Shown: piece by piece, positions 30,292 to 37,776 of the stretch | Layout of the letters: each line of letters opens with the position of its first letter | How positions within the stretch are numbered: position 1 is the first letter of the stretch | Origin: a virus | IMG/VR virus record: IMGVR_UViG_3300027608_001240 | Coordinates: 1-41,728 of that record | DNA length: 41,728 nt | Direction: 5' to 3' (one strand) | Notes under the pieces: model-generated | Database searches by the model: none | Seen by the model: only the letters and a program-made list of their open reading frames with translations | What the model was told of the DNA's origin: nothing | Position numbers and translations under genes: made by a program

Positions 30292-30312
30292 TATCTCCCC
30301 GAAGGCGAGATA
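30292..30312 (-). promoter_or_regulatory. Stable hairpin with UUCG-type loop in the Hsp20 leader
   Basis: On the minus strand, TATCTC and GAGATA flank GCCTTCGGG, making an 8-pair stem with one bulged G and a UUCG loop. It lies 33 bases before the Hsp20 start, in a 142-base non-coding stretch. It could be a terminator for the upstream RegA unit or a leader element for Hsp20. Confidence 0.55.
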
Positions 30313-30401
30313 CTAAAATGCTGGTTACTGGTTCCAGCGATGACTTAACGTATCACCAGCTTTAATACGATTCGTAACTTAGCGGTCCTAAGGTGAATAC
30401 T

Positions 30402-30581
30402 TTATGCAGCTGGCATTGATGCTTTGTCAGCTTTTGCTTGTGCAGCAACAATTGCTTCGGCTTGTGGGTCACCTTGCTGTTTAATTTTAACAACAAGGTT
30501 GGCAACTTCCTCGAAAGGATGCTTACCCAACACTGCAAGAATCGTGTTTACTTCATTAATTTCAAGTTCAAGTTTAATCAT
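30402..30581 (-). CDS. 59-residue acidic phage protein (short ORF)
   Basis: A 59-codon frame starting MIKLELEINEVNTILAVLGK and continuing HPFEEVANLVVKIKQQGDPQ, ending SMPAA. Its ATG at 30581 forms an ATGA overlap with the RegA stop, so translation is coupled. A family with a similar LTVxEVNTIL opening is recalled from marine T4-like phages. It is helical and acidic in its first half. Function unknown. Confidence 0.65.
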   Translation of the reverse strand: MIKLELEINEVNTILAVLGKHPFEEVANLVVKIKQQGDPQAEAIVAAQAKADKASMPAA

Positions 30582-30997
30582 TTTGATTTTTTTCCTATGT
30601 TATATTTCGGTACTAATTCCCATTGTTCTTTCTCTTTGAAAGATACAACTTTAATTTGCGACAGAGATGCTTTCTGATCGGCTTGAGAATTATTTAGGAT
30701 CTTTAGCAGATCCCAATCCTGAAGCAAACCAGCGATCGCATTTCTACGCTCAATATCACCTGCAGTGATATTCGACTCTTTACCGTCCAACGCAAATAGT
30801 TCTTTGAAGTGGACGATAAAATACCTACCCTGCTTATGCAGGATATGGCAAGATTGGTACAGTTTGTTTTCTTTCCTAGAAGCAATGCCAATGCGTGTCA
30901 AAGTTTCGCGAACCTTTAGAAAGTTATCAGGTTCAGGTAAACTCACTTCAAGCATGGACTCTGGCGTCCAGTCGTAATAAATCATTTCAACAGTCAT
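30578..30997 (-). CDS. regA: RegA translational repressor
   Basis: 139 residues; T4 RegA is 122. The conserved stretch DNFLKVRETLTRIGIASRKE, LYQSCHILHKQGRYFIVHFK and GLLQDWDLLKILNNS is diagnostic. The first about 20 residues (MTVEMIYYDWTPESMLEVSL) extend beyond the usual start. RegA binds ribosome sites of early mRNAs and represses their translation. It overlaps gp62 upstream (ATGA) and the 59-aa gene downstream. Confidence 0.93.
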   Translation of the reverse strand: MTVEMIYYDWTPESMLEVSLPEPDNFLKVRETLTRIGIASRKENKLYQSCHILHKQGRYFIVHFKELFALDGKESNITAGDIERRNAIAGLLQDWDLLKILNNSQADQKASLSQIKVVSFKEKEQWELVPKYNIGKKSK

Positions 30998-31377
30998 GAT
31001 TTTCCACCTTTGTATAATTTTTCTTTTATCATAATCAAGTTCTCTTCAGACAACACTTTAAGTGCTTCTGCTGCTTTCTCACTTGAATACCCATAATACT
31101 CTTTAACAAGTTCAAGAGATTCAGTTGCAGCATCCTTTTTGGACCACTTACTAAACCTCTTCTTCCTTGTGATAATATTTAGGAAAAAGAAAAACTGCAT
31201 ATCCTTATCCAAACCAGCATGTTGATTCATCTGGTTAGCATAAAGGACAGTATCGGGAAAATACGATAACCCTCTATTTATTAGGAAAGGTTTATAATCC
31301 TTACCTGCTTGCGGATCCTTTTCAAATAAATTTTCTTTGGTTGAATTTATAGCATTTAAAAAATCAAAGGGACTCAT
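30994..31377 (-). CDS. 62: Clamp-loader small subunit gp62
   Basis: 127 residues, shorter than T4 gp62 (187). The order gp44-orf-gp62-regA and the opening MSPFDFLNAINSTKENLFEK, with YKPFLINRGLSYFPDTVLYA and FFFFLNIITRKKRFSKWSKK, support the call. It forms the loader complex with gp44. It overlaps the membrane-protein gene upstream by 14 bases and RegA downstream by four. Confidence 0.88.
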   Translation of the reverse strand: MSPFDFLNAINSTKENLFEKDPQAGKDYKPFLINRGLSYFPDTVLYANQMNQHAGLDKDMQFFFFLNIITRKKRFSKWSKKDAATESLELVKEYYGYSSEKAAEALKVLSEENLIMIKEKLYKGGKS

Positions 31378-31696
31378 GGAGAACCTTCAGACTTTCTTTA
31401 TCTGCTGCAAACTTCTTATCAGGAAATCTTTTTGCAAGATTAATTTCTAAATCTTGGCGAGTATTACCCTGACCCATAAACTCTTCAGTATCTTTATTGT
31501 GAACATAAAAAACACCATTATGGCGGTCAATTTTAATTGGGATTGCTGAGTCATTAACTTTCTCACCAACAGTTTCCTCAACCTCGGAAAATAATCTGTC
31601 AATGGTTCTCCTGGCTTGACGCTCTCTTGCATACCAACCATAAACTGCACCAAGTATCCACACTACTACATATGTTACGTAATCAAAAAATTCCAT
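31364..31696 (-). CDS. Small membrane-anchored protein inserted between gp44 and gp62
   Basis: 110 residues. Residues about 5-21 (DYVTYVVVWILGAVYGW) form one hydrophobic segment, followed by a basic stretch (YARERQARR), implying a single N-terminal anchor with the rest in the cytoplasm. The soluble part, HNGVFYVHNKDTEEFMGQGN and FPDKKFAADKESLK, matches a small family in marine T4-like phages as I recall. It splits the usual gp44-gp62 pair. Role unknown. Confidence 0.65.
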   Translation of the reverse strand: MEFFDYVTYVVVWILGAVYGWYARERQARRTIDRLFSEVEETVGEKVNDSAIPIKIDRHNGVFYVHNKDTEEFMGQGNTRQDLEINLAKRFPDKKFAADKESLKVLHESL

Positions 31697-31703
31697 AGCG
31701 TCC

Positions 31704-32657
31704 TCATTTGAATTTACAGTTAGCCATTACCTCAGTTAGTGCTGCCATGATATTTAGTTCATGGTCTGCAACAAAGGCTGCTTTGTACTGATAGTCAGCA
31801 AGGACTAATACCAAAGAAGGAATACTTTCTGAAACCATGTAAGTTACAGAATTATCATATAGTTCACGAAACAATGCTACCGTATCTGAATCAGAATTCT
31901 TACCCACCCACTTACGAACATTGGTAAAGTCCTTTTCTTTCATCAACTTGATTAGATCTTTGAAGGATTCCTGACTCATGTTGACTAAGATACCAGAATC
32001 AATCTTACCTGAAACACTATAACGCTGAAGTTCGTTTAGAACCCTACGATAATCTGGAAAGTGTTTAGTAATTAACTCGGCAACTACTTTCTGGTCAAAG
32101 TCTACATTCTCTTGTTTGAGAATCTGCGTGGCACGTTTGAAAAATAGACCAAGAAGAACTTGCTTATCTTTATTATCAATCTTAAAATCAATACAAGCAC
32201 AACGAGAATGAATCGCTTCTAAGATACGATTCTTAAAGTTACAAGTAAAGATAAAGCGACAATTAGCAGAAAACTCTTCAATGAAACTACGCAACGCTGG
32301 CTGAGTAGAGTTGGCTTGAAGGTAATCTGCCTCATCAATAATAATAATCTTTGGAGCATCAGTTAGAGATACGGTTGACGCAAACCCCTTAATCTTAGTT
32401 CGCAGAGTATCAATACCTGATTCCTCTGAGCCATTTATCATAATGTAATCAGCACCAATCTCATTACACAGTGCTTTTGCTACGGTAGTTTTACCTACAC
32501 CAGCTGTTCCCGAAAGAAGAAAGTGGGGTAGTTCACCTTGGGCGATATACTGCTTGAACGTATCCTTTAACGATTCAGGAAGAACACATTCATCTATTTT
32601 CTGTGGACGATACTTCTCAACCCACAGAAACTGGTCATCACGAAAATCAATCATCAC
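31704..32657 (-). CDS. 44: Clamp-loader large subunit gp44 (AAA+ ATPase)
   Basis: 317 residues, equal to T4 (319). Opening FLWVEKYRPQKIDECVLPES; Walker A SGTAGVGKTT (49-58); Walker B KIIIIDEADYLQ; arginine-finger SRC box IHSRCACIDFK. It hydrolyses ATP to load the gp45 clamp. Eight bases separate it from the halogenase gene upstream. Two ATGs at the start (MM) make the first residue ambiguous. Confidence 0.96.
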   Translation of the reverse strand: MMIDFRDDQFLWVEKYRPQKIDECVLPESLKDTFKQYIAQGELPHFLLSGTAGVGKTTVAKALCNEIGADYIMINGSEESGIDTLRTKIKGFASTVSLTDAPKIIIIDEADYLQANSTQPALRSFIEEFSANCRFIFTCNFKNRILEAIHSRCACIDFKIDNKDKQVLLGLFFKRATQILKQENVDFDQKVVAELITKHFPDYRRVLNELQRYSVSGKIDSGILVNMSQESFKDLIKLMKEKDFTNVRKWVGKNSDSDTVALFRELYDNSVTYMVSESIPSLVLVLADYQYKAAFVADHELNIMAALTEVMANCKFK

Positions 32658-32665
32658 TTACTCCA

Positions 32666-34135
32666 TTATTTACGGTCAAATTTTACTACAAGTTTATTTT
32701 GTTCCAACAATACCTTATGATCAATATAAGATTGTTTTTCAATGTTTGCTAGGTAGTCTTCATATATTGTATGTTGTTCAGTTTTAACATCGCCATGTGT
32801 TTCTAATAACCGATCTCGTAAGAAGTCTTTATCAAACAACTCTAACCCAGCCATGACCTGAGCCCAGTTTGGCGCAGTAAACATATTATACATGCCACTA
32901 AACTTATGCGTTTGTGGTAAACATTTTGTAAACAATTCTAAATTGTGTTCAATAAAATTAGTCTTAGTCATTCTCTCTGGGAGAGTCTTCCAGAACTCAG
33001 TATCATTACGTTTAGTCATATAATGTAATTGAACAAAGTCAACTATGTTATCAAAACATGCTATGAACTTTACATTATAATCATCAGCGATAGATCTATC
33101 TATAAACCATTCCTCTAGCATATCGCATAAGCCAAACGATTGAAGAATTGAATTACCAATGCTTGATGCTTCTAATGGTTCAACAAATGATGCAGACAGA
33201 CCAATACTTACGCAATTATTAATCCATAATTTATCTACACGACCTGCTTCAAATTTAATATCCTTTGCTACTTTGACTTCTTCAGTATAGAATGACTGAA
33301 CCTCATCGTGTGCTTTTGTTGCATCAATAAAGTTGTCATCAAACACATAACCATTACCATACCTACCTTGAGTAGAAATCCTCCAATTCCAACCAGAAGA
33401 TAATGCACGAGATAGGGTATAAGGTTTAAGATCTGTAATATCATTAGTAGGAAATGCCAATGCATGATTCATTGGTAGGTATTTCTTATAAGAAATCCAC
33501 TTAGCCCCAACCTTGGTAGCAATTACTCGCTTAAAACCACTACTGTCAATAAACAAATCGGCAGAATACTTGGTGTCATCTTCTGCAATAATATAATTAA
33601 CATCACCAGTTTCAGTTAATGTTATTTCTTTGATTGTAGAATTAATTACATCAATCTTTCTCTCAGAGCATAATTTATGTAGATATGCATTCAACTTAAA
33701 TGTATTAAAATGGTATTGATTTACAGTAAATAAACCGCCACCATAATCAACCAAAGAAGTTTCTAATAAAATATCTTCAGTTTTTATGTTATCAGTGATT
33801 AAAGTTTTTGCAAATGCGTTACTATTGACAGCTTGATTATATGAATAGAATGGATGGCTTAATGCGTGGAAATAACTTTTACCATCACCATTCCAATTCT
33901 CAAATTTAATACCCTTCTTGAGAGCACCATCAGTTTCTCTGACAAGGTTGCGAATATCAATCTTACAATACTCAGACCATCGTCTCCAGTGTTCAGTTGA
34001 ACCTTCTCCTACTCCAATAATTCCAACAGAATCTGATTCAATAACTCTAACTGAATAGTTTGGAAATGTTTGTTTAATTGTAATTGCAGAAATTAAACCA
34101 GCAGTTCCCCCACCAAGAACAATAATGCTCTTCAC
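32666..34135 (-). CDS. Flavin-dependent tryptophan-halogenase-like protein
   Basis: About 489 residues from the GTG at 34135, chosen because GAGG lies six bases upstream and one base separates it from the clamp stop; the frame opens earlier at a TTG codon (34165). Signatures: VLGGGTAG (FAD site, 8-13), GVGEGSTEHW, ALKKGIKFENW with the lysine near the catalytic Lys of PrnA-type enzymes, GWNWRIS at about 248-254 (the WxWxI motif, with Ser where Pro is usual), and FVEPLEASSIG with the catalytic Glu. It may halogenate an indole-like substrate, or be a diverged flavoprotein with another use. Lying between clamp and clamp-loader genes, it looks like an accessory insertion. Confidence 0.82.
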   Translation of the reverse strand: MKSIIVLGGGTAGLISAITIKQTFPNYSVRVIESDSVGIIGVGEGSTEHWRRWSEYCKIDIRNLVRETDGALKKGIKFENWNGDGKSYFHALSHPFYSYNQAVNSNAFAKTLITDNIKTEDILLETSLVDYGGGLFTVNQYHFNTFKLNAYLHKLCSERKIDVINSTIKEITLTETGDVNYIIAEDDTKYSADLFIDSSGFKRVIATKVGAKWISYKKYLPMNHALAFPTNDITDLKPYTLSRALSSGWNWRISTQGRYGNGYVFDDNFIDATKAHDEVQSFYTEEVKVAKDIKFEAGRVDKLWINNCVSIGLSASFVEPLEASSIGNSILQSFGLCDMLEEWFIDRSIADDYNVKFIACFDNIVDFVQLHYMTKRNDTEFWKTLPERMTKTNFIEHNLELFTKCLPQTHKFSGMYNMFTAPNWAQVMAGLELFDKDFLRDRLLETHGDVKTEQHTIYEDYLANIEKQSYIDHKVLLEQNKLVVKFDRK

Positions 34136-34136
34136 A

Positions 34137-34793
34137 TTAAACCTCAAATGTAGAATCTGCCTCAACTGCTACATAATAAACTAGATCGCCTGCACCTTTG
34201 AAGCGAGAGATCTTCTTGCTGGAAATAGACACTTGATAGTCACCTGGAATCATCTTTAGGTTTTCTACCTTCAAATTAACTTTGAACTTCTTCTCAGTTG
34301 CGCCCACTGCGGAGTTATAAGAGTTGCCAGTGGCATTCTTTTTATCACCAACAACTACAGCAATAGTTGAACCATCACCAACGATTGATACGTCAGAAGC
34401 ACGTAATACAGAAGCAGTTCGTTGAATCATGCTGAGCATATTAGCACTCATAGGGAATTCAATTTCTGCATCAGGGAAGGTAATTGCTTTTTGCGGGGCA
34501 GTTAGTACGCTTGCATCGGCTGCAAAATACTTAATGCTGTTCCCACCTTGTTCAATCGTTACCCACTTGTCATTGAATGTCAATTCTGGATCTTCAAACA
34601 AAGACATGGCACCGAGGAACTCATTGAGGTCATAGATACCAAAGTCGGGGAATGTTTCAGTAACAACTGCATCAGCCATTACGTTTTTCTGAGCCGAGAT
34701 AGTGGCTAGTTTATTACCAGACTTCAAAAGCAAATTGCTGTTAATGCCAGCAAAGTTCTTGATCAATCCTACGGTTTCTTTAGAGAGTTTCAT
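34137..34793 (-). CDS. 45: Sliding clamp gp45
   Basis: 218 residues (T4: 228). The opening MKLSKETVGLIKNFAGINSN and ITLSKKISRFK-like ISSKKISRFKGAGDLVYYVA match gp45. It is a trimeric ring that tethers the polymerase and activates late transcription. It is preceded by a perfect sigma70 promoter (34834-34862), showing it can be expressed on its own. Confidence 0.95.
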   Translation of the reverse strand: MKLSKETVGLIKNFAGINSNLLLKSGNKLATISAQKNVMADAVVTETFPDFGIYDLNEFLGAMSLFEDPELTFNDKWVTIEQGGNSIKYFAADASVLTAPQKAITFPDAEIEFPMSANMLSMIQRTASVLRASDVSIVGDGSTIAVVVGDKKNATGNSYNSAVGATEKKFKVNLKVENLKMIPGDYQVSISSKKISRFKGAGDLVYYVAVEADSTFEV

Positions 34794-34833
34794 TTATATT
34801 TCCTTTTTCAATTAACATAGTATATGTATAATA

Positions 34834-34862
34834 ATTATACCCCAAAAATGAAGTATTGTCAA
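34834..34862 (-). promoter_or_regulatory. Consensus sigma70 promoter TTGACA-17-TATAAT (clamp unit)
   Basis: -35 TTGACA at 34862-34857, 17 bases, -10 TATAAT at 34839-34834, in the gap before gp45 and about 40 bases before its start. A perfect consensus match. Confidence 0.85.
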
Positions 34863-34864
34863 AT

Positions 34865-35218
34865 TTATTTGACTAGATGTTGAGCCAAAACCATGCAACT
34901 TATCCAAGCCCAAATTACATTGAACCCAACTAGAGTTGGTAGCAACTTCTTATTGCTTGCCCAGATAAGTGCCAATGAAGTAGCAAGAGTGAATAAGTAT
35001 AACCACCAAAGCTGGATACCAAAGATAAGTCCAGGAATAATGATAACTACTTTTGCTGCCCAACTGGCAAACTCTACTGTGTTATAGTTAGTCCAATATT
35101 CTTTGGTAAACCACATAGCAAAGCAATCACGAATCTTGCTCCAATTTGAATGAGTAAATACAACAGTACACAATACAGCCCATGCTGCTGTTGCTACTAC
35201 GATTTGCTCAAGATTCAT
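34865..35218 (-). CDS. Multi-spanning small membrane protein
   Basis: 117 residues with four likely hydrophobic segments: IVVATAAWAVLCTVVF (near 6-21), ASWAAKVVIIIPGLIFGI (51-68), WLYLFTLATSLALIW (72-86), and LVGFNVIWAWISCMVLA (96-112). I do not recognise a family. It is a probable inner-membrane protein acting on the host envelope, holin-like or superinfection-related at best as a guess. It overlaps the pyrophosphohydrolase-like gene by four bases. Confidence 0.6.
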   Translation of the reverse strand: MNLEQIVVATAAWAVLCTVVFTHSNWSKIRDCFAMWFTKEYWTNYNTVEFASWAAKVVIIIPGLIFGIQLWWLYLFTLATSLALIWASNKKLLPTLVGFNVIWAWISCMVLAQHLVK

Positions 35219-35553
35219 TTAATTTCCTTAGAATACTTCACATCATGCTCATACAAGAACATTAGACAACACATTGCATGCGCCAAATGGTTCTTACCAG
35301 TTTCGGGATCATCTTGTTCTCCCTCTTTCCATGCCCAAAGATGTCTTTGCATTGCGTCAAAGTATCTACGTTTTGAGTCAGGAACATTCTTCCAATTATC
35401 TGGCTCATATTTCTCTGCGCCAAATGTTAGAATTTCTACAGTTGCTTTTAATGCAAGTGGTGGCAGTAAACCATATTGTAGTTTACCACCATCAAATTTT
35501 CTACCACCTGTTGTGGCATTTTGGGACTTCTTGATATCTTCTTTGGTTGCCAT
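35215..35553 (-). CDS. dATP/dGTP pyrophosphohydrolase-like (DUF5664/MazZ-type)
   Basis: 112 residues. The pattern GGRKFDGGKLQYGLLPPLAL, TFGAEKYEPDNWKNVP, RRYFDAMQRHLWAWKEGEQD and ETGKNHLAHAMCCLMFLYEH is the all-alpha NTP pyrophosphohydrolase family reported in phages as DUF5664 and related to MazZ, with E..E...D-type metal residues. It would remove purine dNTPs or a damaged or modified purine. No PurZ or DatZ is in the window, so a Z-genome is not supported. It overlaps the membrane gene downstream by four bases. Confidence 0.7.
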   Translation of the reverse strand: MATKEDIKKSQNATTGGRKFDGGKLQYGLLPPLALKATVEILTFGAEKYEPDNWKNVPDSKRRYFDAMQRHLWAWKEGEQDDPETGKNHLAHAMCCLMFLYEHDVKYSKEIK

Positions 35554-35574
35554 ATTTTCTCCAAATGAAATGAC

Positions 35575-35602
35575 AAATGAGCACTCCGAAGAATGCCCAT
35601 TT
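35575..35602 (-). terminator. 12-bp hairpin with UUCG loop
   Basis: 35575-35586 pairs with 35591-35602 (12 pairs, two of them G-U on RNA) around CGAA/UUCG. It follows the HTH gene stop at 35616 and precedes the next gene. A stable terminator- or processing-type hairpin. Confidence 0.6.
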
Positions 35603-35615
35603 ATAACTCACTTAA

Positions 35616-35876
35616 TTAAACTGTACGAGTAAATACAGAAGAACCACGAATAGCTGCAGCAAGTGCAACCATAGCACGAGTTGGCTTGCCAATGCGGTAC
35701 TTAACCACATCAACACCATTTACAACTGCTGGGTTAGAGTAAACACAGTAGCCTTGCTCACGCAAGTTACGGATTGTGGACGCTGGTTGGGCGATACCAA
35801 AAGAAGCAGAGATCTGCTTTGAGGTGAATGCTTTACCAGCATTAAGGTGCTTCAACAGCAAGGTTTGCTTAGACAT
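35616..35876 (-). CDS. Winged-helix/HTH-like small protein
   Basis: 86 residues starting MSKQTLLLKHLNAGKAFTSK. The segment SKQISASFGIAQPASTIRNL followed by REQGYCVYSN is a helix-turn-helix with a wing-like strand (VDVVKYRIGKP). Such small HTH proteins exist in marine T4-like phages, from memory. It may be a transcription factor, perhaps for middle genes, but no target is visible. It has its own hairpin downstream and a terminator upstream, so it may be expressed separately. Confidence 0.65.
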   Translation of the reverse strand: MSKQTLLLKHLNAGKAFTSKQISASFGIAQPASTIRNLREQGYCVYSNPAVVNGVDVVKYRIGKPTRAMVALAAAIRGSSVFTRTV

Positions 35877-35906
35877 TTTAAAATGACTCCATTATTTAAC
35901 CATCAC

Positions 35907-35948
35907 AAAATAAAAAATCAGAGGGGAGATGGCAGTGACCCCTCTGAT
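35907..35948 (-). terminator. Rho-independent terminator
   Basis: ATCAGAGGGG (35917-35926) pairs with CCCCTCTGAT (35939-35948) around 12 nt, followed on the minus strand by TTTTTTATTTTG. It is the clearest intrinsic terminator in the window, after the 35963-36415 gene. Confidence 0.85.
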
Positions 35949-35962
35949 ACCAAAGACGTGAG

Positions 35963-36415
35963 TTAGACTTCGATGCCGTTCTCACGTAAGATCTGATTGA
36001 AGTCTTCAGTATCCTGATCAACTTCAACAGAATCATTAATAATCTTTTCAAGACGAGTGGTCTCAGAAAGATCAGTAGTAGGTTTAACTTTAGAAGTAAC
36101 CTTTACCACTTTCTTGTTCTTAACAATCTTACTTGACGTAGGTTTGTTGGTTAGATCTTTCGTATAAGTCGAAAGTTCTGCTTCAGTAGGAACTGGCAAT
36201 TGATACACGCCACGTTCTACTTTATTGGTCTTGAACAACCAGTTGGGATAGCCAATCTTGACAGCACCAGCAGTACGCTTAGATGCCAAGTCTTGGGTGA
36301 TAGCAACGACTTCTTTCAAAGAGATCCTACCGTTTTTCTTAAGAGAGGGTTGGGCTTCAATCAAAGCAACAACGCATTTCTTTTGAGCCATGCTCAGGTC
36401 AACAAATTTCAACAT
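35963..36415 (-). CDS. Small protein sharing a winged-helix-like domain with the CobS-like ATPase
   Basis: 150 residues from the ATG at 36415 (AAGGA ribosome site); the frame opens at a TTG two codons earlier. The segment IGYPNWLFKTNKVERGVYQL near residues 57-76 matches TQPKWLMANKVSRGLYAIDG of the next gene upstream (same spacing of P-W-L...NKV-RG-Y), so the two share a domain. The rest is a basic linker (SKIVKNKKVVKVTSKVKPTT) and an acidic C-terminus (DQDTEDFNQILRENGIEV). It may be an adaptor for the CobS-like ATPase. A terminator lies just downstream. Confidence 0.6.
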   Translation of the reverse strand: MLKFVDLSMAQKKCVVALIEAQPSLKKNGRISLKEVVAITQDLASKRTAGAVKIGYPNWLFKTNKVERGVYQLPVPTEAELSTYTKDLTNKPTSSKIVKNKKVVKVTSKVKPTTDLSETTRLEKIINDSVEVDQDTEDFNQILRENGIEV

Positions 36416-36445
36416 AATCAATTTCCTTTATCAATTTCAAATAAT

Positions 36446-36474
36446 ATTATACTACGGATTTACTTGCAAGTCAA
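36446..36474 (-). promoter_or_regulatory. Sigma70 promoter TTGACT-17-TATAAT
   Basis: -35 TTGACT at 36474-36469, 17 bases, -10 TATAAT at 36451-36446, in the gap before the 35963-36415 gene and ahead of its AAGGA site. Confidence 0.7.
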
Positions 36475-36476
36475 GT

Positions 36477-37640
36477 TTAAAATGGAACCTCATCACTTGC
36501 AGGTGTTGCAGCAACTTCAGGTGTTGCGATAACCTCAGGTGCAGGGTTTGCAACTTTATCATACAGGTCGATGAACGCATTCTTAGTAGCAGTATCAAAA
36601 CGATTGCAGCAAAGTTCCACTGCTTTCTCACGCTTCTTAAAGATTGCAAACGCACGAACAATATGAATCATACGACGAGTCGTAATTGTTTCATCCACAC
36701 CACCATCAGCAAAGGTGCGACGGATTGCGTCAGCCCACTTAACTAATGTCTCCGCAAACTCTTGGTCTTTGCAACCATAAGAGTCCATCAGATTCTCAAT
36801 AATCTTTTGTTCAATCTTAGCACTAGGATAATCCTGTTCAAACGTAACAGCGAATCGCTCCAAGAATGCTTCATTCAAGACGTTGGTACCGATGTAACGA
36901 CCATCATCTGAACCTTTACCCTTGGTATTAGCAGTGGCAAAGATGTTGAATCCTTCAGCTGGGACAATCATCTCGTTCTTGAGTTTGAAGTAATAAGGTT
37001 TACCCTCAAGGATCGGCTGCAAGCAAAGCAAAGTATTTGCGGAGCCAGCGTCAATCTCGTCAAGCAATAGTGTGCAACCAGTTCGCATAGCGATAAGAAC
37101 TGGACCTTCAACGATAAGCACGTTACCGTCTTCAAGGGTTTTCGTACCAATGAGTTGTTCTTCATCAGTCATCATGTTCAAGTTAACACGAATCAGCGGA
37201 CGCTTATGCTTGGCACAAATCTGCTCAATCATAGTTGACTTACCGTTCCCAGTCGGACCAGAAATATAGGCTGGATAGAAAATCTTCGCCTTGATAATAT
37301 TTTCCAAGTCGGCATAGTTACCGAATGGTACAAAGTTCGGATCCTTCGCAGGGATCAGCGATGCCATGTTAGTATAATCCACTGTAAAGGATTCAATCTT
37401 TGGTTGGGGTTTCAAAACAGTATTGCCAACGATCGTAGGTTTACCACCATCAATCGCATACAAACCACGACTTACTTTATTTGCCATCAACCACTTGGGT
37501 TGAGTTGTAGTTCCAAGAGCACGCATTGTTTCTAGCAACTGCGCATTTTGTACGACACCCTCTGTCTTAACATCGGGGAATAATTCAAACAGTTTGGTTT
37601 CAAACTCAGTCTGAAATGCAGGGTCAATCTTAGCCATCAT
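36477..37640 (-). CDS. cobS: CobS/MoxR-like AAA+ ATPase
   Basis: 387 residues. The N-terminal domain carries TQPKWLMANKVSRGLYAIDG (46-65), also found in the downstream gene. The AAA+ core has Walker A SGPTGNGKST (127-136), Walker B TLLLDEIDAGS (190-200), and sensor-like IFATANTKGKG. The closest known set is CobS, the ATPase of cobaltochelatase, but phage copies with a CobT-like VWA partner more likely act as a MoxR-VWA chaperone pair; a cobalamin role is not shown here. The partner gene follows at 37777-39963. Confidence 0.82.
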   Translation of the reverse strand: MMAKIDPAFQTEFETKLFELFPDVKTEGVVQNAQLLETMRALGTTTQPKWLMANKVSRGLYAIDGGKPTIVGNTVLKPQPKIESFTVDYTNMASLIPAKDPNFVPFGNYADLENIIKAKIFYPAYISGPTGNGKSTMIEQICAKHKRPLIRVNLNMMTDEEQLIGTKTLEDGNVLIVEGPVLIAMRTGCTLLLDEIDAGSANTLLCLQPILEGKPYYFKLKNEMIVPAEGFNIFATANTKGKGSDDGRYIGTNVLNEAFLERFAVTFEQDYPSAKIEQKIIENLMDSYGCKDQEFAETLVKWADAIRRTFADGGVDETITTRRMIHIVRAFAIFKKREKAVELCCNRFDTATKNAFIDLYDKVANPAPEVIATPEVAATPASDEVPF

Positions 37641-37686
37641 ATATCCTCTTTCAAAAAAACACCATAATCAATCAACTTATACAACT

Positions 37687-37715
37687 ATTATACGCCAACC
37701 TTGCATTAAAGTAAA
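37687..37715 (-). promoter_or_regulatory. Early promoter, TTTACT-17-TATAAT
   Basis: -35 TTTACT at 37715-37710, 17 bases, -10 TATAAT at 37692-37687. It drives the CobS-like gene and shares the family context plus a downstream match (CAACTTATACAACTATTATA) with the promoter at 40180. Confidence 0.8.
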
Positions 37716-37745
37716 GCGAAATTTTGTAATCCCTTGCAGATTTGA

Positions 37746-37761
37746 GGGGAATTAAATCCCC
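37746..37761 (-). terminator. Short hairpin after the VWA gene
   Basis: GGGGA (37746-37750) pairs with TCCCC (37757-37761) around 6 nt, just past the stop at 37777. No U-tract; weak terminator or processing site. Confidence 0.4.
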
Positions 37762-37776
37762 TTTAAAATCAACAAC

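Noticed and set aside
30378-30394. CGGTCCTAAGGT, a 12-base match to a universal 23S rRNA segment and part of the I-CeuI site
   Set aside because: The match is too short, neighbouring bases do not continue it, and it sits in a non-coding stretch next to hairpins. No rRNA gene or intron is present.
30310-30400. Possible tRNA in the Hsp20 leader
   Set aside because: No complete cloverleaf can be drawn: there is no matching acceptor stem with a correctly spaced T-arm.
34136-34165. TTG start for the halogenase-like gene 30 bases upstream
   Set aside because: It would overlap the clamp gene with no better ribosome site. GTG at 34135 has GAGG at ideal distance.
35215-35553. Z-genome (diaminopurine) phage
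   Set aside because: Only a MazZ-like gene is present; PurZ, DatZ and a matching DpoZ-type polymerase were not seen. The polymerase is an ordinary gp43.
36477-37640. CobS as proof of cobalamin biosynthesis
   Set aside because: No other cobalamin gene is present and the partner has an extra HExxH. The MoxR-VWA pair interpretation fits better.
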